Assembly (NCBI RefSeq): GCF_012271765.1
Contig: NZ_VRKO01000015.1
Location: forward strand, 85,512 to 149,511
Direction: 5' to 3'
Source of the DNA: Erwinia rhapontici
Lineage (GTDB): Bacteria; Pseudomonadota; Gammaproteobacteria; Enterobacterales; Enterobacteriaceae
Length of the DNA stretch: 64,000 bases
Shown here: one piece after another, positions 53,738 to 64,000 of the stretch
Numbering within the stretch: position 1 is the stretch's first letter
How the letters are laid out: the number at the start of each line of letters is the position of its first letter
Translations under genes and position numbers: made by a program
The notes under the pieces: generated by a model
Databases searched by the model: none
What the model was told of the DNA's origin: nothing
Seen by the model: only the letters and a program-made list of their open reading frames with translations

Positions 53738-55099
53738 ATGAAAATCTTGATGTACGTTCTGCTGCTGGCGGGTTCCTGGCAGGCAGTGGCCTCTGACGAG
53801 GTGATGATTGAGCGCGGTAAAACGATTGCCATCGCCGCTGACTGCGCTGCCTGTCACCGTCAGGCCACCAAAAATGGTGCGCCTTTTGCCGGTGGCTATG
53901 CCATTGATTCCCCGATGGGACGTATTATTGCCAGCAATATTACGCCGTCCAGACAGTTCGGTATTGGCGGCTACACTGAGCAACAGTTTGCTGACGCGTT
54001 GCGAAAAGGTCAGGCTGCCGACGGAAGTTACCTGTATCCCGCCATGCCTTACACTGCCTTTCAGGGGATGACTGACGACGATATTCACGCCCTGTATCTC
54101 TATTTTATGCAGGGTGTTAAACCTGTCGATCGGGCGCCTGAGGAACAAACCGCGCTCAGTTTCCCGTTTAATCTTCGCCAGCTGATGTGGGGCTGGAATC
54201 TTCTTTACCTCAATACTCAACAGGGTGAAAAGCAGGCGGAGCTGTCGGATAAACTCAACCGTGGGCGCTATCTGGTGGACGTGCTGGCGCATTGCAGCAC
54301 CTGTCATACGCCGCGCAATATGGCCATGGCAGAAGACCAGAGCCGCTATCTTGCTGGCAGTCCGCTGGGCGGCTGGTATGCGCCGAATATCACCTCCGAT
54401 CCTTCGGGGTTGGCGGACTGGAGTCAGAGCGATATTGCCACCTACCTGAAAACGGGCCATGTGACCGGGAAAGGGCAGGCGGCCGGGCCGATGGCGGAAG
54501 CCGTTGAGCACAGTTTCCGCTACATGTCGGATGACGATCTGCAGGCGATTGCCGCCTGGATTAAGCAGGTTCCCGCGATCCAAAGCGCGCAGGCGGTGGA
54601 CAGTACCAGGCCAGCGCCTGAGGACATTAATCAGGTGATTAAAGGTCAGGGCGATCAGGCATCGCTGGCGAACAGCTCAACCACCGATGGTGCAGCGTTG
54701 TACAGTGGCGCTTGTGCAAGCTGTCACGGCCGCGAAGGCAAGGGAACAGGTGATAACTTCTACCCTTCGCTCAGGCAAAACAGCGCAGTATCTGCCGTTT
54801 CTCCGGGTAATTTAGTGATGACCATTGTGGAGGGCATTCATCGCCATGGCAGCGATGCCGATGTGGCTATGCCAGGCTTTGCCAGCCAAATGAATGATGC
54901 GCAGATTGCCGCTGTCAGCCGCTATGTACGCGACCAGTTCGCGGGGATTGTGAGCCCGTTAACGGCAGAGGATGTGCATAATCTGCGCGGCGGTGGGGAC
55001 CCCCCGTTTATCATCCGTTACGTGAACTGGCTGATGGCTGGCGGCGTGATAGTGTTGCTGCTGGTGGTGTTCGGCCTGTTACGTTTGCGCAGGCGATGA
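53738..55099 (+). CDS. Triheme cytochrome c subunit with C-terminal anchor
   Basis: This is a 453-residue periplasmic cytochrome with a signal peptide (MKILMYVLLLAGSWQAVA), three haem motifs (CAACH, CSTCH, CASCH) and a C-terminal transmembrane helix (WLMAGGVIVLLLVVFGLLRL, then RRR). The helix anchors the complex to the inner membrane, where electrons pass to ubiquinone. It follows the flavoprotein gene after 2 bp and ends in an intrinsic terminator. Confidence 0.92.
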   Translation: MKILMYVLLLAGSWQAVASDEVMIERGKTIAIAADCAACHRQATKNGAPFAGGYAIDSPMGRIIASNITPSRQFGIGGYTEQQFADALRKGQAADGSYLYPAMPYTAFQGMTDDDIHALYLYFMQGVKPVDRAPEEQTALSFPFNLRQLMWGWNLLYLNTQQGEKQAELSDKLNRGRYLVDVLAHCSTCHTPRNMAMAEDQSRYLAGSPLGGWYAPNITSDPSGLADWSQSDIATYLKTGHVTGKGQAAGPMAEAVEHSFRYMSDDDLQAIAAWIKQVPAIQSAQAVDSTRPAPEDINQVIKGQGDQASLANSSTTDGAALYSGACASCHGREGKGTGDNFYPSLRQNSAVSAVSPGNLVMTIVEGIHRHGSDADVAMPGFASQMNDAQIAAVSRYVRDQFAGIVSPLTAEDVHNLRGGGDPPFIIRYVNWLMAGGVIVLLLVVFGLLRLRRR

Positions 55100-55104
55100 G
55101 TCTG

Positions 55105-55138
55105 TCGGGCAGGCCTTAAACGGCCCGCCCGATTTTTT
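55105..55138 (+). terminator. Intrinsic terminator after the second dehydrogenase operon
   Basis: TCGGGC-A-GGCC (55105-55115) pairs with GGCC-C-GCCCGA (55122-55132), followed directly by six T. It also separates the convergent yieL gene. Confidence 0.85.
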
Positions 55139-55177
55139 AGCGTAGATTTTCTCTCCCGGTATCAGCGGTTTTTGCGC

Positions 55178-56365
<1,188 letters not shown>

Positions 56366-56400
56366 TTACTTCCTTATCGGTTAAGAAAATCAGGGGCAGA

Positions 56401-57981
<1,581 letters not shown>

Positions 57982-58171
57982 TTAGTTTCCCAGGTGTTGC
58001 ATGATAAATAAAAGGCATGCGGAATCCCTGCCAGTCGTACCGCTAACGGGCATAAAATTGAGAGTGGGTGCGAATGCAGACAACACTCTTTAAATCAACG
58101 ATTTGTTTTTATTTTTTTTCTTTTCTGAATACCATTCCTCTTGTATTTTCTTGCTGCCAACTTTTCTGAAG

Positions 58172-58237
58172 GCAAAAAAAAACCTGAATAGCTTTTCTTT
58201 CCGCTTTTTCAGCAAAAAGAAAAACCCTTCAGGTTTT
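58172..58237 (-). terminator. Intrinsic terminator in the bglH leader
   Basis: Read leftward, AACCTGAA (from 58237 down) pairs with TTCAGGTT (about 58189-58182), and nine T follow. The A/T-rich inner part can form a second helix. It lies about 200 bp before bglH and shares its first arm with the antiterminator at 58232-58274, so the two are mutually exclusive. Confidence 0.88.
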
Positions 58238-58274
58238 GCCTGCCAGCCCGTTAGCGGGCAAACAGTAACAATCC
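58232..58274 (-). promoter_or_regulatory. BglG/LicT-type RAT antiterminator
   Basis: On the leftward strand GGATTGTTACTG is followed 16 bases later by GGCAGGCAAAACC. These are the two conserved arms of the E. coli bgl ribonucleic antiterminator. The apical part is enlarged: GCCCG-CTAA-CGGGC forms a GC-rich helix in place of the usual few-base loop (43 nt total against 29). Binding of a BglG-family protein here would prevent the overlapping terminator. Confidence 0.85.
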
Positions 58275-58379
58275 AGAGTGTTTGTTAACGAAATACGGTA
58301 TGAAATATTTCGTAATAAGAAGATTCTGTCTCAATTATGGCTGCGGCTGCAATGATATTTTCATTCTCTGTCTACAATC

Positions 58380-58395
58380 TGTGATGAAACTAACA
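58380..58395. promoter_or_regulatory. CRP-like site in the bglH/ydcJ gap
   Basis: TGTGATGAAACTAACA matches the CRP consensus at nine of ten positions. It lies about 106 bp upstream of the RAT element on the bglH side and 67 bp before ydcJ. Catabolite control of bglH would be expected. The 483-bp gap 57979-58461 otherwise holds only the leader signals. Confidence 0.5.
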
Positions 58396-58461
58396 CTTAG
58401 CTACCGGAGCCATCGCTATCCTTCCTGTGGGATGGTGAACAGGACACTCAGGAGAGCCGCA

Positions 58462-59796
58462 ATGAGTCACAGAGTTATCAGCGCAGACCGTATTCGTGAC
58501 CGCTTTTCCAAAGCGATGTCGGCGATGTATCAAAAGGAAGTTCCTCAATATGGCACGCTGTTGCAGCTGGTGCGCGAGGTGAATCAGCAGGCATTGGCGC
58601 AGCATCCTGGCGCATTGAATGCAGATCAGTGGCCCCAGGAAGTGAATCGCCTGAGCGTGGAACGCCACGGCGCCATTCGCGTGGGAACGGCGCAGGAGTT
58701 GGCTACGCTGCGACAGCTGTTTGCCGTGATGGGGATGTCGGCGGTGGGGTATTACGATCTCACGGCGGCCGGGGTGCCGGTGCACTCCACCGCGTTTCGC
58801 CCGGTGACGGAAGAGGCACTGCAAATCAATCCGTTTCGCGTGTTTACCTCACTGCTACGGCTGGAGTTGATTGAGGATCCGGCGTTGCGCCAGCAGGTGA
58901 GTGAGATTCTGGCCCGGCGCGATATCTTCACGTCGCGGCTACGCGAATTGCTGACGCGATGGCAGCAGCAGGGCGGTCTGGACGATGCGCAGGCGGACGA
59001 ATTTGTGCAGGAAGCGCTGGAAACTTTCCGCTGGCATCATCAGGCTTCGGTCGACCTCCGTACCTATAACACGTTGCTGGCACAGCATCGTCTGATCGCC
59101 GATGTGGTGTGTTTCCGTGGGCCGCATATCAACCATCTGACGCCGCGCACGCTGGATATCGACCTTGTACAGCAGCTGATGCCGGAATATGGCATCACGC
59201 CGAAAGAGACCATCGAAGGCCCGCCTGCACGACATTGTCCGATCCTGCTGCGGCAAACCAGTTTTAAAGCGCTGAATGAAGCGATTGATTTTACCGACCA
59301 GACGGCGGGTACGCATACTGCCCGTTTTGGGGAAATTGAGCAGCGCGGCGTGGCGCTGACGCGCAAGGGTCGCGAGCTGTATGATCGCCTGCTGCGTGAA
59401 GCCTCAGCGGAAAAACACGGGGATAACGACAGTCATCAGCGTCATTTGAGCGCGGTATTTAACGCCTTCCCGGATGATGCTGACCAGTTGCGTCAGCAGC
59501 AGCTGGCTTTTTACCGTTATCGTCGTCATCCGGAAATAGCCGCATTACCGGGTGACGATCTGGAGAGCCAGATTGCCCGGGGTGCGGTCATTGCCGAACC
59601 GATTATCTACGAAGATTTTCTACCGGTCAGTGCGGCCGGGATTTTTCAGTCGAATCTGGGGAGCGACACGAGCAGTATCAGCAGCGGTAACCCCAGCCAG
59701 GCGGCGTTTGAGCAGGCGCTGGGGGCTCAGGTGCTCGATGAGTTTACGCTGTATCAGCAAGTACAGCAGGATTCCCTCGATCGCCTGTTCCTGTAG
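58462..59796 (+). CDS. ydcJ: 2-oxoadipate dioxygenase/decarboxylase (YdcJ/HglS, DUF1338)
   Basis: This is a 444-residue Fe(II) enzyme of the vicinal-oxygen-chelate superfamily. In Pseudomonas HglS the metal ligands are His70, His226 and Glu294 with Arg74 at the substrate; here His69 (VERHGAIRVG), His225 (PHINHLTPRTLDID), Glu293 (FGEIEQRG) and Arg73 align. It should turn 2-oxoadipate into D-2-hydroxyglutarate and CO2, a step in lysine breakdown. The start at 58462 (MSHRVISADR) follows AGGAGA and matches E. coli YdcJ (447); the longer frame from 58282 crosses regulatory sites and was rejected. Confidence 0.92.
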   Translation: MSHRVISADRIRDRFSKAMSAMYQKEVPQYGTLLQLVREVNQQALAQHPGALNADQWPQEVNRLSVERHGAIRVGTAQELATLRQLFAVMGMSAVGYYDLTAAGVPVHSTAFRPVTEEALQINPFRVFTSLLRLELIEDPALRQQVSEILARRDIFTSRLRELLTRWQQQGGLDDAQADEFVQEALETFRWHHQASVDLRTYNTLLAQHRLIADVVCFRGPHINHLTPRTLDIDLVQQLMPEYGITPKETIEGPPARHCPILLRQTSFKALNEAIDFTDQTAGTHTARFGEIEQRGVALTRKGRELYDRLLREASAEKHGDNDSHQRHLSAVFNAFPDDADQLRQQQLAFYRYRRHPEIAALPGDDLESQIARGAVIAEPIIYEDFLPVSAAGIFQSNLGSDTSSISSGNPSQAAFEQALGAQVLDEFTLYQQVQQDSLDRLFL

Positions 59797-59823
59797 GGCC
59801 TGACCCTCTGTTTCGGTCAGCCC
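59796..59823 (+). terminator. Probable terminator after ydcJ
   Basis: CTGACC (59800-59805) pairs with GGTCAG (59815-59820), extended by GGG/CCC, just after the stop. The loop is CTCTGTTTC. Similar CTGACC/GGTCAG hairpins follow dhaK and fsa. Confidence 0.6.
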
Positions 59824-59923
59824 ACCCTGTGGTGGAAATATTCGGCAGGGGGCGACCGGAAAAAGGGGCTTTCCATCAAGGATCCCCACAAATGTTTTCT
59901 GGCTGAATGCACAGCACACGGGC

Positions 59924-60027
59924 TGGGGCCAGTTTGAGCACGCCGGATCGGCAAAAGACGCATCCATGCGGGCCTCGGCACGCGGCGTCCTGCCGCGTGA
60001 CGTCCGGCTTACCTCAAACTGGCCCCA
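59924..60027. repeat. 104-bp element with 15-bp perfect terminal inverted repeats
   Basis: TGGGGCCAGTTTGAG (59924-59938) and CTCAAACTGGCCCCA (60013-60027) are exact inverted copies. Inside are GCCGGA...TCCGGC and a perfect 8-bp hairpin (CACGCGGC-GTCCT-GCCGCGTG), giving a branched, cruciform-like fold. The left half recurs at 37820-37880. It has no open frame worth noting. It resembles a non-autonomous mobile or REP/BIME-like repeat. Confidence 0.8.
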
Positions 60028-60090
60028 TCCCCTAAACATTCGTTCCCGCTGTGGGTTTTAAAAACAGCCACGCAAATGCCAGCAGGTGAA

Positions 60091-60188
60091 GGAGGAAGGG
60101 CTGATTGCAGCAGGCTGCCGGCCAGGGAAGGCCGGCCGCCAGGCCACAGGGACGTGTTTATGCCGGTGCAGCAAGCAGCCCTTCCTCC
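60091..60188. repeat. 98-bp element with 13-bp inverted ends
   Basis: GGAGGAAGGGCTG (60091-60103) and CAGCCCTTCCTCC (60176-60188) are exact inverted copies; after one mismatch the pairing continues with TTGC/GCAA. The inside carries CCGGCC/GGCCGG and a CGGTGCAGC tail, so the whole can fold into one long branched hairpin. It lies 63 bp after the first element. No gene is seen between 59797 and 60263. Confidence 0.75.
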
Positions 60189-60263
60189 GGGAACCGGTTA
60201 ACCGGCTGCCCGCAATGACGCCCTGGTCATTTTTCTGGGATCTCTCAAGGGCGCCCCCTGCGT

Positions 60264-61067
60264 TTAACCGATCTGACCGCTTAACACGCGTTCAATCACG
60301 TTCAGCGCGCCTTCATGGTTGTTACTCTCGGTGTGATATCGCGCCACCTGCTTCACGGCGGGTTGCGCATTCGCCATCGCAAAGCCATAACCGGCATGCG
60401 CCACCATCTCAATATCGTTACCGCTGTCACCGACGGCCACCACTTCATTGTCGGCAATCTGCCACTGACGTTGCAGTAGCGCCAATCCGTGCGCTTTGTG
60501 GATGCCAGGAATGATCAGGTCAACAAACCCGAAGCCGCTGGAAACCGGTGTGACGATGCCATCGAGCGCATGGCCGATATGTGCCATCAGTTCCGGGATT
60601 TTTTCATCGGCCAGATTCAGTGAGAACTTGAAGATGGTGTCATTGAGCGCGCTGAAATCATCGCGCAGTTCCAGGCGGTGATAGTGCTGCGACATCAGTG
60701 TTACCAGTGATTCGGGTGCGCTGTTGAGCATATAGGCGCTGCGCGGCCCGCAGACCACGGTATGGGCGTAAGGCAGCCTGGCCAGCACCGCCAGCACTTT
60801 TTCCAGATGCGCTTCACTTAACTCGCCACAGAACAAGGTCTTACCACAGTCGACAATATTGGCACCGTTTTCGGAGACAAAAGCGATCTCATCCCGTATT
60901 TCCGGGAAGAAGCTGATGAGCTGGTAATACTGGTTGCCGCTGGCGACCACAAACTTGATGTTCTGCTTTTTCAGTTGCTGGTATTGCGCTAAAAATCGCG
61001 CTTTGTTGTAGGTTTTGTTGTCATCGAGGAAGGTGCCGTCCATATCCACAGCAATCATTTTAATCAT
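60264..61067 (-). CDS. ybiV: HAD-family sugar phosphatase YbiV
   Basis: This is a 267-residue Cof-type haloacid dehalogenase-like phosphatase. VDMDGTFLDDNKTYN holds the nucleophile and acid (Asp8, Asp10), VVASGNQYYQLISFFP is motif II, and VAVGDSGNDIEMVAHAGYGF is motif IV. Sequence and length follow E. coli YbiV/SupH (271), which acts on fructose 1-phosphate and other sugar phosphates. It stands alone, close to a fructose-6-phosphate aldolase. Confidence 0.92.
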   Translation of the reverse strand: MIKMIAVDMDGTFLDDNKTYNKARFLAQYQQLKKQNIKFVVASGNQYYQLISFFPEIRDEIAFVSENGANIVDCGKTLFCGELSEAHLEKVLAVLARLPYAHTVVCGPRSAYMLNSAPESLVTLMSQHYHRLELRDDFSALNDTIFKFSLNLADEKIPELMAHIGHALDGIVTPVSSGFGFVDLIIPGIHKAHGLALLQRQWQIADNEVVAVGDSGNDIEMVAHAGYGFAMANAQPAVKQVARYHTESNNHEGALNVIERVLSGQIG

Positions 61068-61394
61068 CGGGTCCCCTGAGTAAAAAAGGTAAAATACTGC
61101 CTTATCATCGGTGGAAAGACTGAAGGTAAAAAGAGGCAGCTTTTTTCCGTGCGTTCCCCTTTTATTTGTGTGCTTGCTGAGGCTGAGCCGTTATTGGGTT
61201 ATTTATCCCCTGTCTGGTGCTTTTTGTACTGTTACTGGATGCTGTTAGCGATGAAAGTACCTGTAAGGGGAAAAACCTACCTCGAAAAGAGGCAGTGATT
61301 TTCGACGGGCATCAGATTGTGATCCGCACGCTGCTTACATAATATGAAAGGAAAGGATTACTGATGAAAGTAATCACAGACGGAGAGGGTCCCT
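61068..61394. other. Divergent ybiV/deoR intergenic region
   Basis: This 327-bp gap holds no gene. GATTAC (61356-61361) and GTAATC (61370-61375) form an inverted repeat around the ribosome-binding region of the DeoR gene and could be an autoregulatory site. Confidence 0.4.
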
Positions 61395-62132
61395 ATGAAA
61401 CAGCGTCACCGGCGTATTCTCGATCGGGTGGAAGAGAAGGGAAAGGTCAGCATTAATGAGCTGGCGCAGATTAACGGTGTCTCTGGCGTGACGATCCGCA
61501 AAGACCTGGCTGAACTGGAAAGCCTGCATTATCTCAGCCGTGCTCACGGTTATGCGGTGTCACTTAACGATCTCTCTGAGCGTGTCAGCAGTAACTTTTC
61601 CACCAAAGAAGCCATGGCAAAGCGGGCGCTGGCGCTATTGTCAGAAGGGGACACGCTGTTTATTGAAGCCGGTAGCAGCAATGCACATTTTGCCCGGGAG
61701 ATTGGCCGTTCAGGCCTGGATGTCACTGTGGTAACCCCTTGTGTTTATGTCGCTAACGAGCTGAAAAACTGCCATCAGGATGTGGTGTTGATAGGCGGGG
61801 TGCTGCAAAAGCGCAGCGAATGCCTGGTCGGGCCGCTGACCCACCTGTGTATCAACAACATCAATTTCAACAAGGTGTTTATCGGTATTGATGGCTACAA
61901 CCCGGATTATGGCTTTACGGGGCGTGACATTATGCGCGCTGAAAACATCCGGCTGGCGATAGAGAAGCGGGTGCAGAATTACGTGATTGCCGAATCGGGC
62001 AAGTTCGGCAAGTTGTTCCCGTATAACGTGGCGAAGCACAGCGATATCGATACGGTGATCACTGACGCCGGGCTGCTGCTAAACTTTGAAAACGCCCTCG
62101 TGCAACAGGGGGTGAGGGTGCTGAAGGCCTGA
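61395..62132 (+). CDS. DeoR-family regulator, YciT-like
   Basis: This is a 245-residue DeoR-type repressor. The helix-turn-helix (VSINELAQINGVSGVTIRKD) is followed by the sugar-phosphate sensor domain with EGDTLFIEAGSSNAHFARE, VVLIGGVLQKRSECLVGPLT, the signature KVFIGIDGYNPDYGFTGRD and the usual ESGKFGK. It resembles E. coli YciT (249). It lies upstream of and co-directional with a fructose-6-phosphate aldolase gene, 258 bp away, and likely controls it with a sugar phosphate as effector. Confidence 0.9.
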   Translation: MKQRHRRILDRVEEKGKVSINELAQINGVSGVTIRKDLAELESLHYLSRAHGYAVSLNDLSERVSSNFSTKEAMAKRALALLSEGDTLFIEAGSSNAHFAREIGRSGLDVTVVTPCVYVANELKNCHQDVVLIGGVLQKRSECLVGPLTHLCINNINFNKVFIGIDGYNPDYGFTGRDIMRAENIRLAIEKRVQNYVIAESGKFGKLFPYNVAKHSDIDTVITDAGLLLNFENALVQQGVRVLKA

Positions 62133-62347
62133 TAGCGCTTTCATATTCGCGCTGCTTTGTTACGTTATTTCCCGCCTGGTGAAAGGTCACTTTCACCAAT
62201 CGCAATACACCACAACCATTAGCACCTAACTAACTGTTTTAAAACTGTTTGTTTTGGTTTTTTATTGTTTTCTTCTGCCTTGATAAGCGTGACGGCGATC
62301 AAATTTCATCGGGAATATTTCATTTATCGTACTGCGAAAGCAAAAAC

Positions 62348-62363
62348 AGTTTCATATGAAACT
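62348..62363. promoter_or_regulatory. Perfect 16-bp palindrome before the aldolase gene
   Basis: AGTTTCATATGAAACT is a perfect inverted repeat 27 bp upstream of the aldolase start. It is a good candidate operator for the DeoR-type repressor encoded upstream. Direct ACTGTTT repeats lie at 62233-62250. Confidence 0.55.
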
Positions 62364-62390
62364 TCTCAGCGTGATCTCCCGGAGGATGTG

Positions 62391-63056
62391 ATGGAATTCT
62401 ATTTAGATACGGCAGAAGTGGCAGTGGTGAAGCGCCTGGCAGCAGTGCTGCCGATAAAGGGTGTGACCACCAATCCCAGTATTGTCGCTCGCAGTAAGCG
62501 CCCGCTCAGCAGCGTGTTGCAGGAGCTGGTGACGATTCTGCCTGCCGACAGCACGCTGTTCGCTCAGGTGATTGCGCATGAGGCATCCGCCATGGTGGAT
62601 GAGGCGTTACAGTTGCGCGAAATCGTGCCGTCGCTGGTGGTAAAGGTGCCAGTAACCCACCAGGGCCTGACCGCAATTAAATTACTGACGCAGCAGAATA
62701 TCCCGACGCTGGGCACGGCAGTATACGGAGCCGGGCAGGGCTTTTACGCGGCGCTGGCCGGGGCCAGCTACATTGCTCCCTATGTTAACCGTATTGATGC
62801 GCAGGGCGGCGACGGCATTGCGCTGGTCAGGGAGCTGCAAACCTTGCTGGGCCTCCATTGCCCACAGAGCAAAGTGCTGGCCGCCAGCTTCCGTACGCCG
62901 CGCCAGGTGCTGGACTGTATGCTCGCCGGGTGTCAGGCGATCACCGTCGATCCGGATGTGGCGGAACTGTTCCTGCTTGATCCGGCGGTGGACAGCGCAC
63001 TGCAGCGTTTTGACCACGACTGGTCATCGGCCTACGGTAGCCTGACGCTGTCATAA
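62391..63056 (+). CDS. fsa: Fructose-6-phosphate aldolase
   Basis: This is a 221-residue transaldolase-family protein (E. coli FsaA 220). It splits fructose 6-phosphate to dihydroxyacetone and glyceraldehyde 3-phosphate, or runs in reverse. The Schiff-base lysine Lys85 is in [11 protein letters not shown], and [24 protein letters not shown] and [14 protein letters not shown] match the family. The start at 62391 follows GGAGG. The dihydroxyacetone kinase earlier in this window could use its product. FsaA and FsaB cannot be told apart here. Confidence 0.93.
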   Translation: MEFYLDTAEVAVVKRLAAVLPIKGVTTNPSIVARSKRPLSSVLQELVTILPADSTLFAQVIAHEASAMVDEALQLREIVPSLVVKVPVTHQGLTAIKLLTQQNIPTLGTAVYGAGQGFYAALAGASYIAPYVNRIDAQGGDGIALVRELQTLLGLHCPQSKVLAASFRTPRQVLDCMLAGCQAITVDPDVAELFLLDPAVDSALQRFDHDWSSAYGSLTLS

Positions 63057-63132
63057 ATGACCTGCTGAAGACACCCGTGCGATGCAGCCTGGTGTGTATT
63101 ACCCGCAGTGGGATGACTTCTACAAAAAACTC

Positions 63133-63155
63133 GCTGACCGAAACTCAGGGTCAGC
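63133..63155. terminator. Hairpin between fsa and the MFS gene
   Basis: GCTGACC (63133-63139) pairs with GGTCAGC (63149-63155) over nine bases between the convergent genes. Confidence 0.5.
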
Positions 63156-63165
63156 CATTACGGAT

Positions 63166-64000
63166 TTATGCTTGTCTTGTTTTATGGGCAGACTTCATCA
63201 GGCGGCGGGCATTCATCCGCACGATAAAACTGCCCGCTCCGGCCAGTGTCAGCAGGGCGACCACGCCCGGCCAGCCCGCCTTTTCCAGCAACAGACTGCC
63301 CAGCGCCGAACCGACCGCCATACCGATAAATACCCCGGTAAACATCAGCGCATTCAGGCGGCTGCGGGCGGCGGGTTCCAGCCCGAAGATCAGCGTCTGA
63401 TGGGAAACCAGCGTCGCCTGCACGCCAAAATCAAAGCCGATAGCCGAGATAACAATCAGCGCCAGCTGGGCGGAAACCGGCAGCAGCGGCAGTAAAAACA
63501 GGGCAGCAAAAGAGAGCGTGGCGAGGGCAGTGCTGAACTGCGTAACCAGCGCCGGGCCGCGGCGGTCGGCCATCATTCCCGCCAGCGGTGCCGCCATTGC
63601 GCCTGCGGCACCCGCCAGGCCAAACGCCCCTGCCGTGGCGCTGCCCAGGCCATAACGGCTGTGCAGCATCACCGCCAGTGTCGACCAGAACGCGCTGAAA
63701 CCGACAGAGAGCAACCCCTGCGCCAGCGTGGCGCGGCGCAGCTCACCGTGGTGCATCCACAGGTGGCGCATTGATGCCAACAGCGCCGGGTAACCCAGCG
63801 AGGTGCTGGGGGCGATATGCGGCAGGCGACGCCACAGCACCAGGGTAATCATCAGCACCAGCAGGGCGGCGAGCACAAACATGACGCGCCAGCCGAAGTA
63901 CTGCGCCACCAGCCCGCTCACCACTCTGGACAGCAAAATGCCAAGCAGCAGCCCGGTCATCACCGTGCCCACCGTTTTACCGCGCTGCGACTCCGGCGAC
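63166..64000 (-). CDS. MFS transporter, truncated by the window edge
   Basis: The frame stays open to position 64000, so the N-terminus is missing (about 278 residues present). The visible part begins in the loop SPESQRGKTVGTVMTG and runs through about eight to nine helices (LVAQYFGWRVMFVLAALLVL, GLSVGFSAFWSTLAV-like). It resembles drug/sugar efflux facilitators of the YnfM/YgaY type with a duplicated motif A (AGMMADRRGPALV). The substrate is unknown. Confidence 0.85.
   Translation of the reverse strand, partial: SPESQRGKTVGTVMTGLLLGILLSRVVSGLVAQYFGWRVMFVLAALLVLMITLVLWRRLPHIAPSTSLGYPALLASMRHLWMHHGELRRATLAQGLLSVGFSAFWSTLAVMLHSRYGLGSATAGAFGLAGAAGAMAAPLAGMMADRRGPALVTQFSTALATLSFAALFLLPLLPVSAQLALIVISAIGFDFGVQATLVSHQTLIFGLEPAARSRLNALMFTGVFIGMAVGSALGSLLLEKAGWPGVVALLTLAGAGSFIVRMNARRLMKSAHKTRQA

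Overview
The window reads as chromosomal DNA of a plant-associated enterobacterium, most likely Erwinia, Pantoea or a close relative (Erwiniaceae). The grounds are gene content: an E. coli-like acs-yjcH-actP block next to gltP, ERIC repeats, a cytoplasmic trehalase TreF, SbmA, a Klebsiella-like yiaK-to-sgbE operon, and two three-subunit membrane sugar-acid dehydrogenases typical of Pantoea, Erwinia and acetic acid bacteria. The genus is inferred. No rRNA, tRNA, phage, plasmid or transposase gene was seen. Coding density is high, with 52 genes supported, the last one cut by the window edge.

Layout. 1-3.4 kb: LysR regulator divergent from a CidA/CidB-like pair, then a YfaZ-like outer membrane protein, with palindromic tandem repeats at both ends. 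3.4-9.3 kb: acetate uptake and activation (actP, yjcH, acs) divergent from gltP. 9.7-20.5 kb: an Aer-like chemoreceptor with a sigma-28 promoter, an AraC regulator overlapping a second 2-isopropylmalate synthase tail to tail, an ATP-dependent dihydroxyacetone kinase, SbmA, and a GGDEF-EAL protein carrying three nearly identical PAS domains. 21.1-24.9 kb: gluconate 2-dehydrogenase-like operon behind a perfect GntR-type operator. 25.1-37.7 kb: a large 2,3-diketo-L-gulonate/ascorbate-type catabolic region. It has yiaK, yiaL, a YiaX2-like MFS transporter, lyxK, sgbH, sgbU and sgbE in one operon; a sugar ABC importer plus SMP-30 lactonase in another; and the IclR regulator yiaJ, with matching operator-like sites in front of all three units.

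37.9-44.9 kb: a LysR/PRISE-reductase pair, a YrdC-like protein, three tandem ERIC elements, and a LysR regulator divergent from a LeuC/LeuD-like hydro-lyase pair, followed by a LysE-family exporter. 45.6-51.4 kb: treF, a basic amino acid binding protein with a DUF2817 peptidase, a 2-oxoglutarate oxygenase, a YieK-like sugar-phosphate protein and a Nudix hydrolase. 51.6-55.1 kb: a second S-L-C dehydrogenase operon (2-ketogluconate/sorbitol/fructose dehydrogenase type). 55.2-58.3 kb: bglH-yieL behind a BglG-type RAT antiterminator. 58.5-64 kb: a 2-oxoadipate dioxygenase (YdcJ/HglS), two structured intergenic repeats, YbiV phosphatase, a DeoR regulator, fructose-6-phosphate aldolase and a truncated MFS gene.

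Taken together, the window is mostly carbon scavenging: acetate, glutamate, dihydroxyacetone, trehalose, aryl-beta-glucosides, gluconate and ketogluconates, and ascorbate breakdown products. The most striking non-coding signals are locus-specific tandem arrays built on two related 20-bp palindromes, an enlarged RAT element, a shared YiaJ-like operator, a GntR operator, and a 104-bp cruciform-like element with a half copy 22 kb away.
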